A DNA stretch of 64,000 bases from Neptunicella marina (GCF_014270035.1 NZ_JACNEP010000002.1:124001-188000); one strand, 5' to 3'. Counted from the stretch's first letter, positions 27,150 to 37,127 are shown. Program-made: numbers and translations. The notes: generated from the letters alone by a model not told the origin.

Positions 27150-29558
27150 ATGCGCAGTTTCGTGCTTCTGGCAATAGCAAGTTTAAGTTTATCCGCATGT
27201 AACGGCGTATCCGGCGCAAACGGCGATGATCCTTTTGGTAATGGCGGTACTGGTGGCACTGACACCGCTAAACTACAAATAAGTTTACTGGACAGCAGTT
27301 GCAAAACCCATTCAGGTCCCAGCTTTAATACCGGTAGCCAGATCTGCATACAAGCCAGACTAAGCAAAAATGGTAATCCTGCGAGTGGAGAAATTATTAC
27401 TTTCTCAACCCAACTGGGTAACCTGTCAGTTGAATCAAAACTCACCTCAACAGATGGTGTAGCAGAAGTTATATTATCCTCCACGGCTGGTGATGTAGGT
27501 GCATCCACACTCACCGCAAGCTATGGTGATATCAGCCAGCCAGTGAATTACGAATTTTTAGCCGGCGATGGCGTCTCTGCGGGCAATTCGCAATTACATA
27601 TTTCGATGCTGGTTAACGGACAGTTAAATAACCGCATCAGCTCCGACACTAATGCGTTGATTCAGGCACGATTAACTAATTTCAATGATCAGCCTATCGC
27701 TGATCAGATTGTTTCCTTCTCAACCAATCGCGGCAATATTTTAGCCACCAGTGCACTGACTAACGGCAACGGCATTGCCCAGGTTACCTTAGTACCATCC
27801 GCCAGTGATTTGGGGGCAGGCACTATCACTATCCAGACAGCCAATAACGATGCTCAGGTGAGTGACAGTATGAATTTTGAAGTTGTCGCACCCGGTACTA
27901 CCTCAGACCAGGTTGTGAGATTTGGTTATTTGGACGGAAATGGCATCTTTACTGAAGGTGAAATAGGTACCACCCCACAAAATAATGTCACCCTCAGTGC
28001 CGGCGGAACACTGGGTCTGAATGTGGCATTAGTGGATGAGCAGGACAATCCGGTTACCACACCATTTCAGGTTAGTTTTAGTTCCGGATGCAGTAGTCAG
28101 AATCAGGCCAAAATCGACCCTGTTGTGGTGAGTAAAAATGGCATTGCTCACGCAACATTTGAGGACATTAGCTGCGCCGGTTCAAACGGTATTACAGATC
28201 AAATCAGCGCGTCTGTTGTGATTAATAACGAAACCGTTACATTACACAAAGCTATCACCATTCAGCCTGAGTCTATTGGCTCTGTGGCTTTTATTGATGC
28301 ACAGCCCGCCAAATTAGTATTGCAGGGAACCGGTGGGCAAAATACTGCCTCCAGCTCTGTGATTACCTTTCAGGTCAACAGCGATTTAGGTAATCCGCTT
28401 GCACAGCAAAAAGTGACATTCAGTTTAAATACTAATGTTGGCGGTCTTAGCCTGTCTAAAGCTGAAGGCTTAACCAATTCTCAGGGGCAGGTAAGTACCA
28501 CGGTTCGAGCTGGCACGGTACCCACAGCAGTGCGCGTTACAGCTATCGTCACGGGTGAAAACAATACACAAATTCAGTCACAATCAGATTTATTGACGGT
28601 TAGTACCGGACTACCGGATCAAAATAGCTTTTCGCTGGCGTTTAGCACTGTTAACCCTGAAGCCGGAAATATTGACGGCACAACTGTCGATATCACAGCG
28701 CGATTAGCCGATAGTTTTAACAATCCGGTACCCGATGGCACCGCTGTCAGCTTTACCACTGAAGGGGGCTCAATTGAACCCAGTTGCACTACCACTAATG
28801 GAACTTGTACCGTTGTTTGGACCAGTCAACGCCCCAGAGTAAACAACCATAGAATCACAGTATTAGCTACCGCCATTGGGCATGAGACATTGTTCGATAG
28901 CAATGGCAATAATAGTTATGATGATGCCGACGGTAGCGCAATAACCGACAATACAGACAGTGGCTTTGGCAACAGCCAATACGGACAAACCGGGTTTGTA
29001 GATTATGCAGAAGCCTGGCGTGACGACGATGAAGACGATGTGCATGATGCGTCAGAAATATTTATCGACTTTGACAATAGCGGCAGCTTTACACCAGGTG
29101 ATGGTAAATTTAACGGCCCACAATGTACCAGCAGCAGTAACTGTGGTGCCAGTAGCATGAATGTGCGCAAAGCGGGCGTTATCATTATGGCCAGCTCTGA
29201 TGCTCATATGGATATACTGGCAGGTAGTACCGTCTATTTCAGCAATCATCAAACAGCCAATCAACCCACACTTGCCTTATCGTCTGGTCAAACGATAACA
29301 CTGACATTACGTTACGCTGATACGGCAAATCAACCGATGCCCTCAGGGACTACGGCTTCTATTTCCACCACATTGGGAACATTATCAGGCGTAACAGAAG
29401 ATACCGTGCCAAATACCAATACCAGTGGCAAAGGCAGCCGTGATATGACATTTAATCTCACCCATGATGGTGCTACAGGTGTAGCCACAATCGAGACACA
29501 GGTCACCTCCCCTTCCGGCGTTGTATCCCGTGTAACATTTAATATTTGGTTAAACTGA
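27150..29558 (+). CDS. Ig-like (Big_1/invasin type) repeat lipoprotein
   Basis: An 802-residue protein from the ATG at 27150 (MRSFVLL...), which has GGGA six bases upstream; an in-frame GTG four codons earlier lies within the ribosome binding site. The lipobox LSAC places the lipid anchor near residue 16, followed by a Gly-rich linker. Four or more Big_1-like immunoglobulin domains follow, recognisable by repeated units of the type (G)xxITFST..G.L......T...G.A...L.S. Around residues 575-660 lie Asp/Asn-rich, EF-hand-like loops (DSNGNNSYDDADG, DFDNSGSFTPGDG) that probably bind calcium. The likely place is the cell surface or periplasm, as an adhesin or structural spacer. No partner gene is evident. 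Confidence 0.85.
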   Translation: MRSFVLLAIASLSLSACNGVSGANGDDPFGNGGTGGTDTAKLQISLLDSSCKTHSGPSFNTGSQICIQARLSKNGNPASGEIITFSTQLGNLSVESKLTSTDGVAEVILSSTAGDVGASTLTASYGDISQPVNYEFLAGDGVSAGNSQLHISMLVNGQLNNRISSDTNALIQARLTNFNDQPIADQIVSFSTNRGNILATSALTNGNGIAQVTLVPSASDLGAGTITIQTANNDAQVSDSMNFEVVAPGTTSDQVVRFGYLDGNGIFTEGEIGTTPQNNVTLSAGGTLGLNVALVDEQDNPVTTPFQVSFSSGCSSQNQAKIDPVVVSKNGIAHATFEDISCAGSNGITDQISASVVINNETVTLHKAITIQPESIGSVAFIDAQPAKLVLQGTGGQNTASSSVITFQVNSDLGNPLAQQKVTFSLNTNVGGLSLSKAEGLTNSQGQVSTTVRAGTVPTAVRVTAIVTGENNTQIQSQSDLLTVSTGLPDQNSFSLAFSTVNPEAGNIDGTTVDITARLADSFNNPVPDGTAVSFTTEGGSIEPSCTTTNGTCTVVWTSQRPRVNNHRITVLATAIGHETLFDSNGNNSYDDADGSAITDNTDSGFGNSQYGQTGFVDYAEAWRDDDEDDVHDASEIFIDFDNSGSFTPGDGKFNGPQCTSSSNCGASSMNVRKAGVIIMASSDAHMDILAGSTVYFSNHQTANQPTLALSSGQTITLTLRYADTANQPMPSGTTASISTTLGTLSGVTEDTVPNTNTSGKGSRDMTFNLTHDGATGVATIETQVTSPSGVVSRVTFNIWLN

Positions 29559-29578
29559 TACGTACCATATTTCAAACA

Positions 29579-29608
29579 CAAAAAAACCGCAGCTAGCTGC
29601 GGTTTTTT
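29579..29608. terminator. Bidirectional terminator between the Ig-like lipoprotein and RND genes
   Basis: AAAAAACCGCAG / CTGCGGTTTTTT (29581-29592 with 29597-29608) has a four-base loop and long A and T tracts on both strands. Confidence 0.93.
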
Positions 29609-29626
29609 ATTGTCTGCTACACAAGA

Positions 29627-32600
29627 TTAATGCCCTGGTTCAGCATGCGTATCTGCATGTTCACTTTCGAGCTTTTCCAGTTCTCTGGCGATTTTCTTTG
29701 GTGAGCCTGTATTACGTGCAATCCAGAAATACGCCGTGGGGATAACATACAAGGTCATAAAGGTGGCCAGCAACACACCGGCAAAGATCACCATACCTAT
29801 CACCTGACGGCTTTCTGAACCCGGCCCCGATGCCAGCACTAAAGGCAAAGAGCTGAATACTGTGGTAAAACCAGTCATCACAATCGGTCTTAAGCGTTGT
29901 GCCGCCGCACGTCTTAGAGCCTGTTCAAATTCCACACCAGCGTCACGCAACTGATTGGCAAACTCTACAATCAGAATACCATTTTTAGCCGCCAGCCCGA
30001 TCAACATAACCAAACCAATTTGACTATAGATATTGATAGTCATACCACCAAAATACAGGCCAATAAACGCACCGACTAAAGCCATAGGCACGGTCAACAT
30101 AATCACAAACGGATGTACAAAACTTTCAAACTGCGCTGCGAGCACTAAATAAGTAACAGCCAACGCCAGCGCAAAGATAAACAATATTGAACTGCCGGAT
30201 TCCTGATACAACTGCGACTCACCTTTGTAATCAATCGCGGCCTGCTCGGGCAATTCGGTTTTAACAATATTGTTTAAATAATCCAGCGCCTGTCCCAGGG
30301 TGTAACCATCGGCCAGGTTGGCACTAATAGTCACGCTACGCATACGGTTATAACGATTCAACTGTGACGATGTCGCCTGTTCTTCGAAAGTTAACAGGTT
30401 ATCCAGCGGGATTAATTCACCACTGCGTTTTGAACGCACATACAAGTTATTGATACTTTGTGGGCTGCGGTAATCAGCACGTGTGCCTTCCATGATGACA
30501 TTGTATTCCTGACCACGATCCAGATAAGTCGACACCCTGCGTTGTCCCAACATGGTTTCCAGTGTGCGACCAATGTCACCAATAGACACGCCCATATCCG
30601 CCGCACGATCGCGATTAATTTTAACCTTAAGCTGCGGCCAGGTTTCCTTATAATCTGAATCCAGTCGGATTAAGTTCGGGTTCTCTGCCGCTTTTTTCAT
30701 CACGATATCGCGCCACTTCACCAGCTCTTCATAGGTGTTACCTTGCAATACAAACTGCACCGGACGATTACTACCACCGGCTAATCCGCTACGAATAAAG
30801 CTAAAGGCACGTACATCAGGAATAGCAGATAGCTTTTGACTGATTTCATCCATTAATTCAAAGGTGGAACGGCTGCGGGTATGCCAGTCGGCTGCACCAA
30901 TAATGGCCATACCGGCTCCCCCACCAAATCCTGGAGTCCGTACCAGTAAACGCTCAATTTCACCGGTATCCAGATAGGGCATCAGAATATCTTCAACCTT
31001 TTTCAGGTTGCGCGCATTGCTCTCAAAACTTGAGCCTTCTGCACTTTGCATACTGACAAAAAAGTTACCTCTGTCCTCTTTAGGTACAAATTCACCCGGC
31101 ACTTGCTGACTCAAACCATACAAAGCTGCAATACTTAAAAATAAAATCAGTAACGCGATAAATGGCTGACGCACTGTGCCCTGTAAACTATTAAAGTAAC
31201 GGTTTTCAATTTTGGCGAACGTTCTGTCCATCCAGCTACCAAAACCACTTTGGCGTTCGGATTTTTTCAGCAGACGTGAGCACATCATGGGAGAGAGCGT
31301 TAAGGCAGTAAAACTGGAAAAAGCCACTGCCGCCGCAATAGCTAGCGCAAACTCAGTAAACAAGCGTCCAATATTGCCCTGTAAAAACACCAAAGGTACA
31401 AATACTGAAATCAACACTAAGGTAGTGGCGATAACTGCAAATCCAACTTCGCGCGCACCACGATATGCAGCCAGTAATGGCGGCTCGCCTTCTTCCACCC
31501 GGCGATAAATGTTTTCCAGTACCACAATCGCGTCATCCACTACCAGACCAATTGCCAGCACCAACGCCAGTAAAGTCAGCAGATTGATGGAAAATCCCAG
31601 TGCATACATCACAATAAAAGCACCAACCAGCGACACAGGTACCGTCACCGCAGGGATCAGTGTTGCCCTTACATTGCCCAAAAAGACAAATATAACAATC
31701 ACCACCATGGCAACCGCTATTGCAAGCGTGTCATACACTTCATCAATTGAACCTTCGATAAATACCGATGAGTCGTAACTGGGTACAATAAAAATATTGG
31801 CAGGCAAACTTTGTTCAATTTGCTTAATTGCTTTTTTGGCTTCTCTTGCCACATCTAACGTATTAGCTTTAGATTGTTTGACGATGCCAAGACCAATCAT
31901 ATTAACACCATTACCACGGAACTCAGTTTTGTCATCTTCCGCAGCAAGCTCAACCTTGGCAATTTCGCCTAACTTAATTAGATAACCATCCTCACCTTCT
32001 TTGATGGTAAGTTTGGCGAAATCTTCCGGGGTTAAAAAGGTTCTGGCAACACGCACTTCAAAATAGCGATCATTAGATTCCACTTCACCGGCCGGTAATT
32101 CGACGTTTTCCGAGCGGATAACATTCTCAACGTCAGTCACGGTGATTTCACGCGCAGCCATAGCATTGCGGTCGAGCCAGATTTTCATGGCATATTTACG
32201 GCCACCGCCAAGCTGCACACGCGCAACACCATCCACGACAGACAAGCGGTCAACAATATACCGATCTGCATAGTCAGTTAATTCCATAACCGACAGATTG
32301 TCACTGCGCAGGTTGTACCAAACCACTGCTCTTTCATCGGAATCGGATTTAAATACTTCCGGCGGATCGGCCTGTTCCGGTAAGTTGTTTAGCGCACGAC
32401 TAACCCGTTCACGCACATCGTTCGACGCAGCGTCAATATCACGCGATAAATCAAACTCGATTGAAATACGTGAACGCCCATTACTGCTGCTTGAGGTAAT
32501 ATTTTTAATCCCGGCAATGCCGCTGATGCGATCTTCCAACAATTGCGTAATACGACTTTCGATAATATTGGCCGATGCGCCAGGATAGTTGGTATTGATG

Positions 32601-32737
32601 GATACGATGGGAGGGTCAATATCCGGGTATTCACGCAATGACAGGTAAGTAATGGCTACTAAACCAAATACCACCAGTAATAAATTGACTACAATGGCAA
32701 AAACCGGACGTTTTACTGATATATCTGACAATAACAT
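29627..32737 (-). CDS. RND efflux permease, HAE-1 multidrug type
   Basis: A 1036-residue inner-membrane proton/drug antiporter with the usual 12 membrane segments and two large periplasmic loops. The proton-relay Asp pair is intact in TM4 (GLVVDDAIVVLE, about residues 400-411). The N-terminus (SVKRPVFAIVVNLLL) and FVPKEDRG around residue 565 are typical. GGAG precedes the ATG. The adaptor gene lies 10 bases upstream on the same strand. No outer-membrane channel gene is adjacent, so it probably uses TolC encoded at 46683. The last ~30 residues are a charged His/Glu-rich cytoplasmic tail. Drug range cannot be inferred. Confidence 0.93.
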   Translation of the reverse strand: MLLSDISVKRPVFAIVVNLLLVVFGLVAITYLSLREYPDIDPPIVSINTNYPGASANIIESRITQLLEDRISGIAGIKNITSSSSNGRSRISIEFDLSRDIDAASNDVRERVSRALNNLPEQADPPEVFKSDSDERAVVWYNLRSDNLSVMELTDYADRYIVDRLSVVDGVARVQLGGGRKYAMKIWLDRNAMAAREITVTDVENVIRSENVELPAGEVESNDRYFEVRVARTFLTPEDFAKLTIKEGEDGYLIKLGEIAKVELAAEDDKTEFRGNGVNMIGLGIVKQSKANTLDVAREAKKAIKQIEQSLPANIFIVPSYDSSVFIEGSIDEVYDTLAIAVAMVVIVIFVFLGNVRATLIPAVTVPVSLVGAFIVMYALGFSINLLTLLALVLAIGLVVDDAIVVLENIYRRVEEGEPPLLAAYRGAREVGFAVIATTLVLISVFVPLVFLQGNIGRLFTEFALAIAAAVAFSSFTALTLSPMMCSRLLKKSERQSGFGSWMDRTFAKIENRYFNSLQGTVRQPFIALLILFLSIAALYGLSQQVPGEFVPKEDRGNFFVSMQSAEGSSFESNARNLKKVEDILMPYLDTGEIERLLVRTPGFGGGAGMAIIGAADWHTRSRSTFELMDEISQKLSAIPDVRAFSFIRSGLAGGSNRPVQFVLQGNTYEELVKWRDIVMKKAAENPNLIRLDSDYKETWPQLKVKINRDRAADMGVSIGDIGRTLETMLGQRRVSTYLDRGQEYNVIMEGTRADYRSPQSINNLYVRSKRSGELIPLDNLLTFEEQATSSQLNRYNRMRSVTISANLADGYTLGQALDYLNNIVKTELPEQAAIDYKGESQLYQESGSSILFIFALALAVTYLVLAAQFESFVHPFVIMLTVPMALVGAFIGLYFGGMTINIYSQIGLVMLIGLAAKNGILIVEFANQLRDAGVEFEQALRRAAAQRLRPIVMTGFTTVFSSLPLVLASGPGSESRQVIGMVIFAGVLLATFMTLYVIPTAYFWIARNTGSPKKIARELEKLESEHADTHAEPGH

Positions 32738-32747
32738 TGCCGCGCTC

Positions 32748-33800
32748 CTATTGCGTTACAATGCTAACAGCAGCACCGTCGGATAAACGCAAACTACCTT
32801 CACTGACCACTTGCTCACCGGCGTTCAGGCCCGAAGAGATTTGCGCCCAACCTGGTTTACGATAACCAACGGTAACTTCTTTTTGAACAGCAGTTTTGCC
32901 GTCTTTTACAACATAAACATATTGCTTGTCCTGAATCGGAATAATCGCCGATTCCGGCACCACTAGTGTATTTAATACTTCGCGTTGAATATTTATTTGC
33001 AGCAACATACCCGGGCGTAATTGGTAGTCCGGGTTATCCACTAAAGCACGCACTTTTATCGCTCGGGTGATCGGGTCGATGCGCGAATCAATGCTGGCAA
33101 TTTTGCCATCAAAAGTTTGTCCCGGATAGGCCACAGACGTAGCCTGAATTAACTGCCCTACTTGCACGCCAGCTAAATAGGCTTCTGCCACACTAAAATC
33201 CACTTTAACCTGATGAATATCATCAAGCGTGGTAATGCGATCGCCGGGTCTGACCAATGCGCCTTTTGATACATTGCGAATACCTAAACGGCCATCGAAG
33301 GGTGCACGCACCTCCAGTTCTGCCAGTTTGGTATTAGCCACTTCCAGTTGGGCTTTTAACCCTTTTACTTTGGCTTGTTGCTCATCAAGCAATTGCTGGG
33401 AGGCCGCATTGCCTTTAGCCAGATTAGAAATACGATTTAACTGACGCTTTGCTTCAGCAAGATTGACCTGCAACTCGTTAACCCGCGCCTTTTCTTCGCG
33501 GCTGTTTAAGCTGAGTAATAGCTGGCCGGCTTTAACCAGCTGGCCGTCGGTAAAATTAATTTGTTCTACTACATCACTGGTTTGAGCGGTAATAGTTACC
33601 GCCTCATTGGCAACAGCAGTACCCAAAGCTTCAATAATCACTTCAAAACGATCTTGTGAAACCTGATAAACACTCACAGGAGAGGCCGCCCTTTGTCGTT
33701 TTTCTTCAACCTGCTCTTTGGGAAGATATAAATAAACCACTACCGCTAATAATGCACATGCAGCCCATACCAGCGGTGAAATCCGTAACCGTTGCGTCAT
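32748..33800 (-). CDS. RND periplasmic adaptor (membrane fusion protein)
   Basis: A 350-residue HlyD/AcrA-family adaptor. An N-terminal membrane anchor (about 8-25) is followed by the first lipoyl half (TAQTSDVVEQINFTDGQLVKAGQLL), an alpha-helical hairpin of about 60 residues and the second lipoyl half (RAPFDGRLGIRNVSKGALVRPGD). Beta-barrel and membrane-proximal domains complete it. It bridges the RND permease encoded directly downstream to an outer-membrane channel. AGGT precedes the ATG. No regulator gene is adjacent; the divergent gene is a Nudix lipoprotein. Confidence 0.93.
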   Translation of the reverse strand: MTQRLRISPLVWAACALLAVVVYLYLPKEQVEEKRQRAASPVSVYQVSQDRFEVIIEALGTAVANEAVTITAQTSDVVEQINFTDGQLVKAGQLLLSLNSREEKARVNELQVNLAEAKRQLNRISNLAKGNAASQQLLDEQQAKVKGLKAQLEVANTKLAELEVRAPFDGRLGIRNVSKGALVRPGDRITTLDDIHQVKVDFSVAEAYLAGVQVGQLIQATSVAYPGQTFDGKIASIDSRIDPITRAIKVRALVDNPDYQLRPGMLLQINIQREVLNTLVVPESAIIPIQDKQYVYVVKDGKTAVQKEVTVGYRKPGWAQISSGLNAGEQVVSEGSLRLSDGAAVSIVTQ

Positions 33801-33990
33801 TCAATAAACCTTTTTTAGTTGTAATTTTACCTTGCCTTAATCCTGTATAGCGTAACCATTTAGTCTGGGTTTACACCTTTATAAAGAAACAAAAATACAG
33901 TAATTAATTTCCGACAACTTGTTTGGAGTGTTGCTGTTATCTAATGATTAAAGTCTAATATCAGCAAATTGTTACATTACACTGGTTAGC

Positions 33991-34533
33991 ATGCTGGATA
34001 AATTTGCTTCATCGCGAATAATCGCGCTTTCATACGGTTTCTTTACACTGCTGGGTTGTACTCAGGCACCACCTGCGACACCTATGTGCAGAGTGGCAGA
34101 AAATACATTACAACAAACTCAGGGGAACGCCGGGTGCATCGTACGTATTGGCAGTCAATTACTGACTATTACACATCGCCTTTCTGGCAAACTGGATATA
34201 CCCGGTGGCACAGCCCAGGCAGATGAAAGTGCGCAATGCACAGCACATCGCGAAACCTTTGAAGAAACCGGTTTTAACGTGGAAGTCGGTAAAAAGCTGG
34301 GAGAAAAAGATGACTTTGTCTTTTATGCCTGTCGCCTGAGCGGTGATTTTACCGGAGAGATCACCCAGTTTCCGGTGCCTGAATGGGCTGAAAGCGAAGT
34401 TTCCGCAATTTCATTACAAAACCCTTTTGCGCTGGAGCATCACCAATGGCGTTATAGCGATGAGCTCGAACAACTCAGGGGAATGTTTAATCAGGTTGGA
34501 CAAATAAGCACCGAACAACCGTCGCCCAAATAA
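33991..34533 (+). CDS. Nudix hydrolase predicted to be a lipoprotein
   Basis: A 180-residue protein. The Nudix box GX5EX7REUXEEXGU is complete between G73 and F95, with E79, R87-E88, E91-E92 and G94, and PGG just before it. The N-terminus looks like a signal peptide with the lipobox LLGC (C23), followed by a Pro/Ala-rich spacer. Nudix enzymes normally act on cytoplasmic nucleoside diphosphate derivatives, so a periplasmic, membrane-anchored form is unusual. Possible substrates are extracellular nucleotides, nucleotide-sugars or lipid diphosphates. An alternative is that the N-terminus is not a signal and the true start is further in, but no better start with a ribosome binding site is seen. 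The downstream GH9 gene is on the same strand. Confidence 0.8.
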   Translation: MLDKFASSRIIALSYGFFTLLGCTQAPPATPMCRVAENTLQQTQGNAGCIVRIGSQLLTITHRLSGKLDIPGGTAQADESAQCTAHRETFEETGFNVEVGKKLGEKDDFVFYACRLSGDFTGEITQFPVPEWAESEVSAISLQNPFALEHHQWRYSDELEQLRGMFNQVGQISTEQPSPK

Positions 34534-34573
34534 CATAAGCAAGCTAACCAAAAGAGTAATTTTTAGCCCGCGA

Positions 34574-34610
34574 CCTGCATGTTAGTTTTTTGTTAAAAAT
34601 AACATGCAGG
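34574..34610 (+). promoter_or_regulatory. Perfect hairpin covering the ribosome binding site of the GH9 gene
   Basis: CCTGCATGTTA (34574-34584) and TAACATGCAGG (34600-34610) form a perfect 11-bp stem with a 15-base loop. The right arm contains the AGG of the Shine-Dalgarno AGGAT, nine bases before the ATG at 34620. There is no T tract after it, so it does not look like a simple terminator for the Nudix gene. Translational control or a protein-binding site is possible. Confidence 0.6.
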
Positions 34611-34619
34611 ATAAAACTT

Positions 34620-37109
34620 ATGACAGTCAGGATGCTTCCGCTGTTGCGCAATGTGATAATTGGCATATCCACTCTCGCCAGCACCCTTAGCGTAGCCGAC
34701 GATTTCAGCTTAACCGACAAACAATACTTCCATAAAGACGGGGCCGACGTACTGGCATTCAGTAACTGGTATAACGGCCTTTTTAGTGATTCAAAAATCA
34801 GTGGGGTGGAAGTTATTCAACAGGGTGAACGTACTGTTACCAATGGTGATATTCGTATTCACGCCACACCGGAGCAATGGGATTTGATCCCGGCTTTTAT
34901 TCGCCGAGAAGTGAATGGCAATAGCATTGAAAGTTTTATGCATTATTCGGATTTCAATTTTAATTATTCGATAAAAGTCAGTCAGGCTAATAACGGAAAA
35001 TTAAACATCACGGTCAACCTTCCTAAAGCGGTGCCACAAGCACTGGCTGGGAAAGCCGGATTTAATCTGGAGTTCCTGCCAGCCGCTTATTTTGAAAAGG
35101 CTTTTATCACTGAGTCACAAAACGGCCAGTTCCCGCTTTATCCCAGTGGCAATAAAGAACAAAACGGTAAAGTAGCCCCAGCGTTATTAGCAAGTGGTCA
35201 CCAACTTACTCTGGCACCCGCCGATCCAAAACATCGCATACAAATTACATCCAGTGAAACCATTAGCTTATATGATGGCCGTAGCAAGGCGCAAAATGGC
35301 TGGTTTGTCGCGCGTAGCTTATTACCCACAGGTAAAACGGGCGAAGTATTAAAATGGCAACTGGATGTCACAGGTCAGCCCAACTGGCAGCGTGAACCCG
35401 TTATCGCTCACTCACAAGTAGGCTATCATCCCAAACAGAAAAAAGTCGCTGTGGTTGAGCTTGATTCAACAGTAAGCACTTACCAAGAAATCACCTTACT
35501 TAAAGTCAGTGCATCGGGTGATAAACAGAAAGTCGTAGAACAAACACCATCAAAATGGGGAAATTACACCCGCTATCAGTACGCTAAATTTGATTTTTCC
35601 AACGTCACTGAGCCTGGGTTATATCAACTGCAATATGGCGATACACTCACCGCCCCTTTTAGAATTGCATCGGATATTTTTAGCAATGTATGGCATCCCA
35701 CGCTCGATATGTATATGCCGATTCAGATGGACCATATGTTAATCAACGAAGCTTATCGGGTGTGGCATGGCGCATCCCATTTAGATGACGCATTGCAGGC
35801 ACCGGCTAATCACGAGCACTTTGATTTATATGCCATGGGCCCAACCACAGATACCCAATTTAAAGCCGGTGAACATATCCCCGGACTAAATATTGGTGGC
35901 TGGTACGACGCCGGTGATTACGATATTCGCACCCAAACCCAGTATGGCACCGTACTGGATTTAGTACACAGCTGGGAACAGTTCAGTCCAGAGCGTGATA
36001 GCACCACAGTGGATTACTCACGCAAATATGTCGATTTACATGTTCCCGATGGCAAGCCCGATCTGCTACAACAAATTGAGCACGGCACACTGGCACTGAT
36101 CGCACAGTTCAGAGCGGTTGGCCACGCCATTCACGGTATTATCGTGCCGGATATTTCCCAATACACCCATTTAGGTGATGGCCTGACCATGACCGATAAC
36201 CTGATTTATGACTCGTCGATGTCAGAACTGGAAACAGACGGTTTTCACAGTGGCAAGTTTGATGACAGATGGGCGTTTACCACCAAATCATCCGCGCTCA
36301 ATTATGGTTCACTTGCGGCGCTAAGTGCAGCCAGTCGCGCGTTAAAAGGTTACAACAATAAACTGGCCAAAGAGTGTATCGATACCGCCATAAAGGTTTG
36401 GCAGGACGAGCAAAGCCACGCACCCAATACCTACCATTATGGTAATACTACCGGTGGGCCTTTATATGCTGAAAAACTAAAGGCCGCCACTGAGCTATTA
36501 ATCAGCACCGGTGATAGCCAGTACCAGCAAGCCATTCGCGATTCATTGCCCGATATTAAGGCGCATTTTGATTATCTGGCGATTTGGGCACTGCGCGCCA
36601 TTCCATTAATGGATAATGGGTTTAAACAGCAAATCCGTGAACTGGTCAAAACAAATCAGACTCAGCGCAAAGAACTGGATAAAGCCAATCCCTTTGGTGT
36701 GGTAATTACCGAAGGTGGCTGGGCAGGCAATGGCACTGTAATGCGTCAGGCAATCACCAGCTATTATATGCATCAGGTGTTTCCGGATTTAGTCGATACC
36801 GATCAAGTAATGCGCGGATTGAACTACCTGTTTGGTACTCATCCGGATTCCGACATTTCCTTTGTGTCGGCTGTGGGAGCCAAATCTAAAAAAGTAGCTT
36901 ATGGCATGAACCGTGCGGACTTTTCATTTATTCCCGGCGGCATCGTGCCCGGGGTACTGATTTTGAAACCTGACTTTCCGGAAAATAAAGAAAACTGGCC
37001 GTTTTTCTGGGGACAAAATGAGTATGTGGTTAATATGGGCGCCAGCTACATTTTCCTCGCTCATGCAGCTCAGCATTTACTGGATACCGATCCGGCATAC
37101 AAAAACTAA
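34620..37109 (+). CDS. Glycoside hydrolase family 9 enzyme, exported
   Basis: An 829-residue protein from the ATG at 34620 (MTVRMLP...), with AGGAT upstream; a TTG at 34590 lies inside the upstream hairpin. A signal peptide ends near residue 26 (LSVADD). The N-terminal ~250 residues are not recognised. An Ig-like domain of the type common in GH9 follows (HSQVGYHPKQKKVAV, about 265-355), and then the (alpha/alpha)6 catalytic domain. The catalytic aspartates are D430 and D433 (GWYDAGDYD) and the probable acid is E801 (GQNEYVVN). The usual NPHHR-type histidine motif is not seen. GH9 includes endoglucanases and exo-beta-glucosaminidases, so the substrate (cellulose, mixed glucan or chitosan oligomers) is open. 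Confidence 0.85.
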   Translation: MTVRMLPLLRNVIIGISTLASTLSVADDFSLTDKQYFHKDGADVLAFSNWYNGLFSDSKISGVEVIQQGERTVTNGDIRIHATPEQWDLIPAFIRREVNGNSIESFMHYSDFNFNYSIKVSQANNGKLNITVNLPKAVPQALAGKAGFNLEFLPAAYFEKAFITESQNGQFPLYPSGNKEQNGKVAPALLASGHQLTLAPADPKHRIQITSSETISLYDGRSKAQNGWFVARSLLPTGKTGEVLKWQLDVTGQPNWQREPVIAHSQVGYHPKQKKVAVVELDSTVSTYQEITLLKVSASGDKQKVVEQTPSKWGNYTRYQYAKFDFSNVTEPGLYQLQYGDTLTAPFRIASDIFSNVWHPTLDMYMPIQMDHMLINEAYRVWHGASHLDDALQAPANHEHFDLYAMGPTTDTQFKAGEHIPGLNIGGWYDAGDYDIRTQTQYGTVLDLVHSWEQFSPERDSTTVDYSRKYVDLHVPDGKPDLLQQIEHGTLALIAQFRAVGHAIHGIIVPDISQYTHLGDGLTMTDNLIYDSSMSELETDGFHSGKFDDRWAFTTKSSALNYGSLAALSAASRALKGYNNKLAKECIDTAIKVWQDEQSHAPNTYHYGNTTGGPLYAEKLKAATELLISTGDSQYQQAIRDSLPDIKAHFDYLAIWALRAIPLMDNGFKQQIRELVKTNQTQRKELDKANPFGVVITEGGWAGNGTVMRQAITSYYMHQVFPDLVDTDQVMRGLNYLFGTHPDSDISFVSAVGAKSKKVAYGMNRADFSFIPGGIVPGVLILKPDFPENKENWPFFWGQNEYVVNMGASYIFLAHAAQHLLDTDPAYKN

Positions 37110-37127
37110 ATTAAATCAGTTTGTTAT

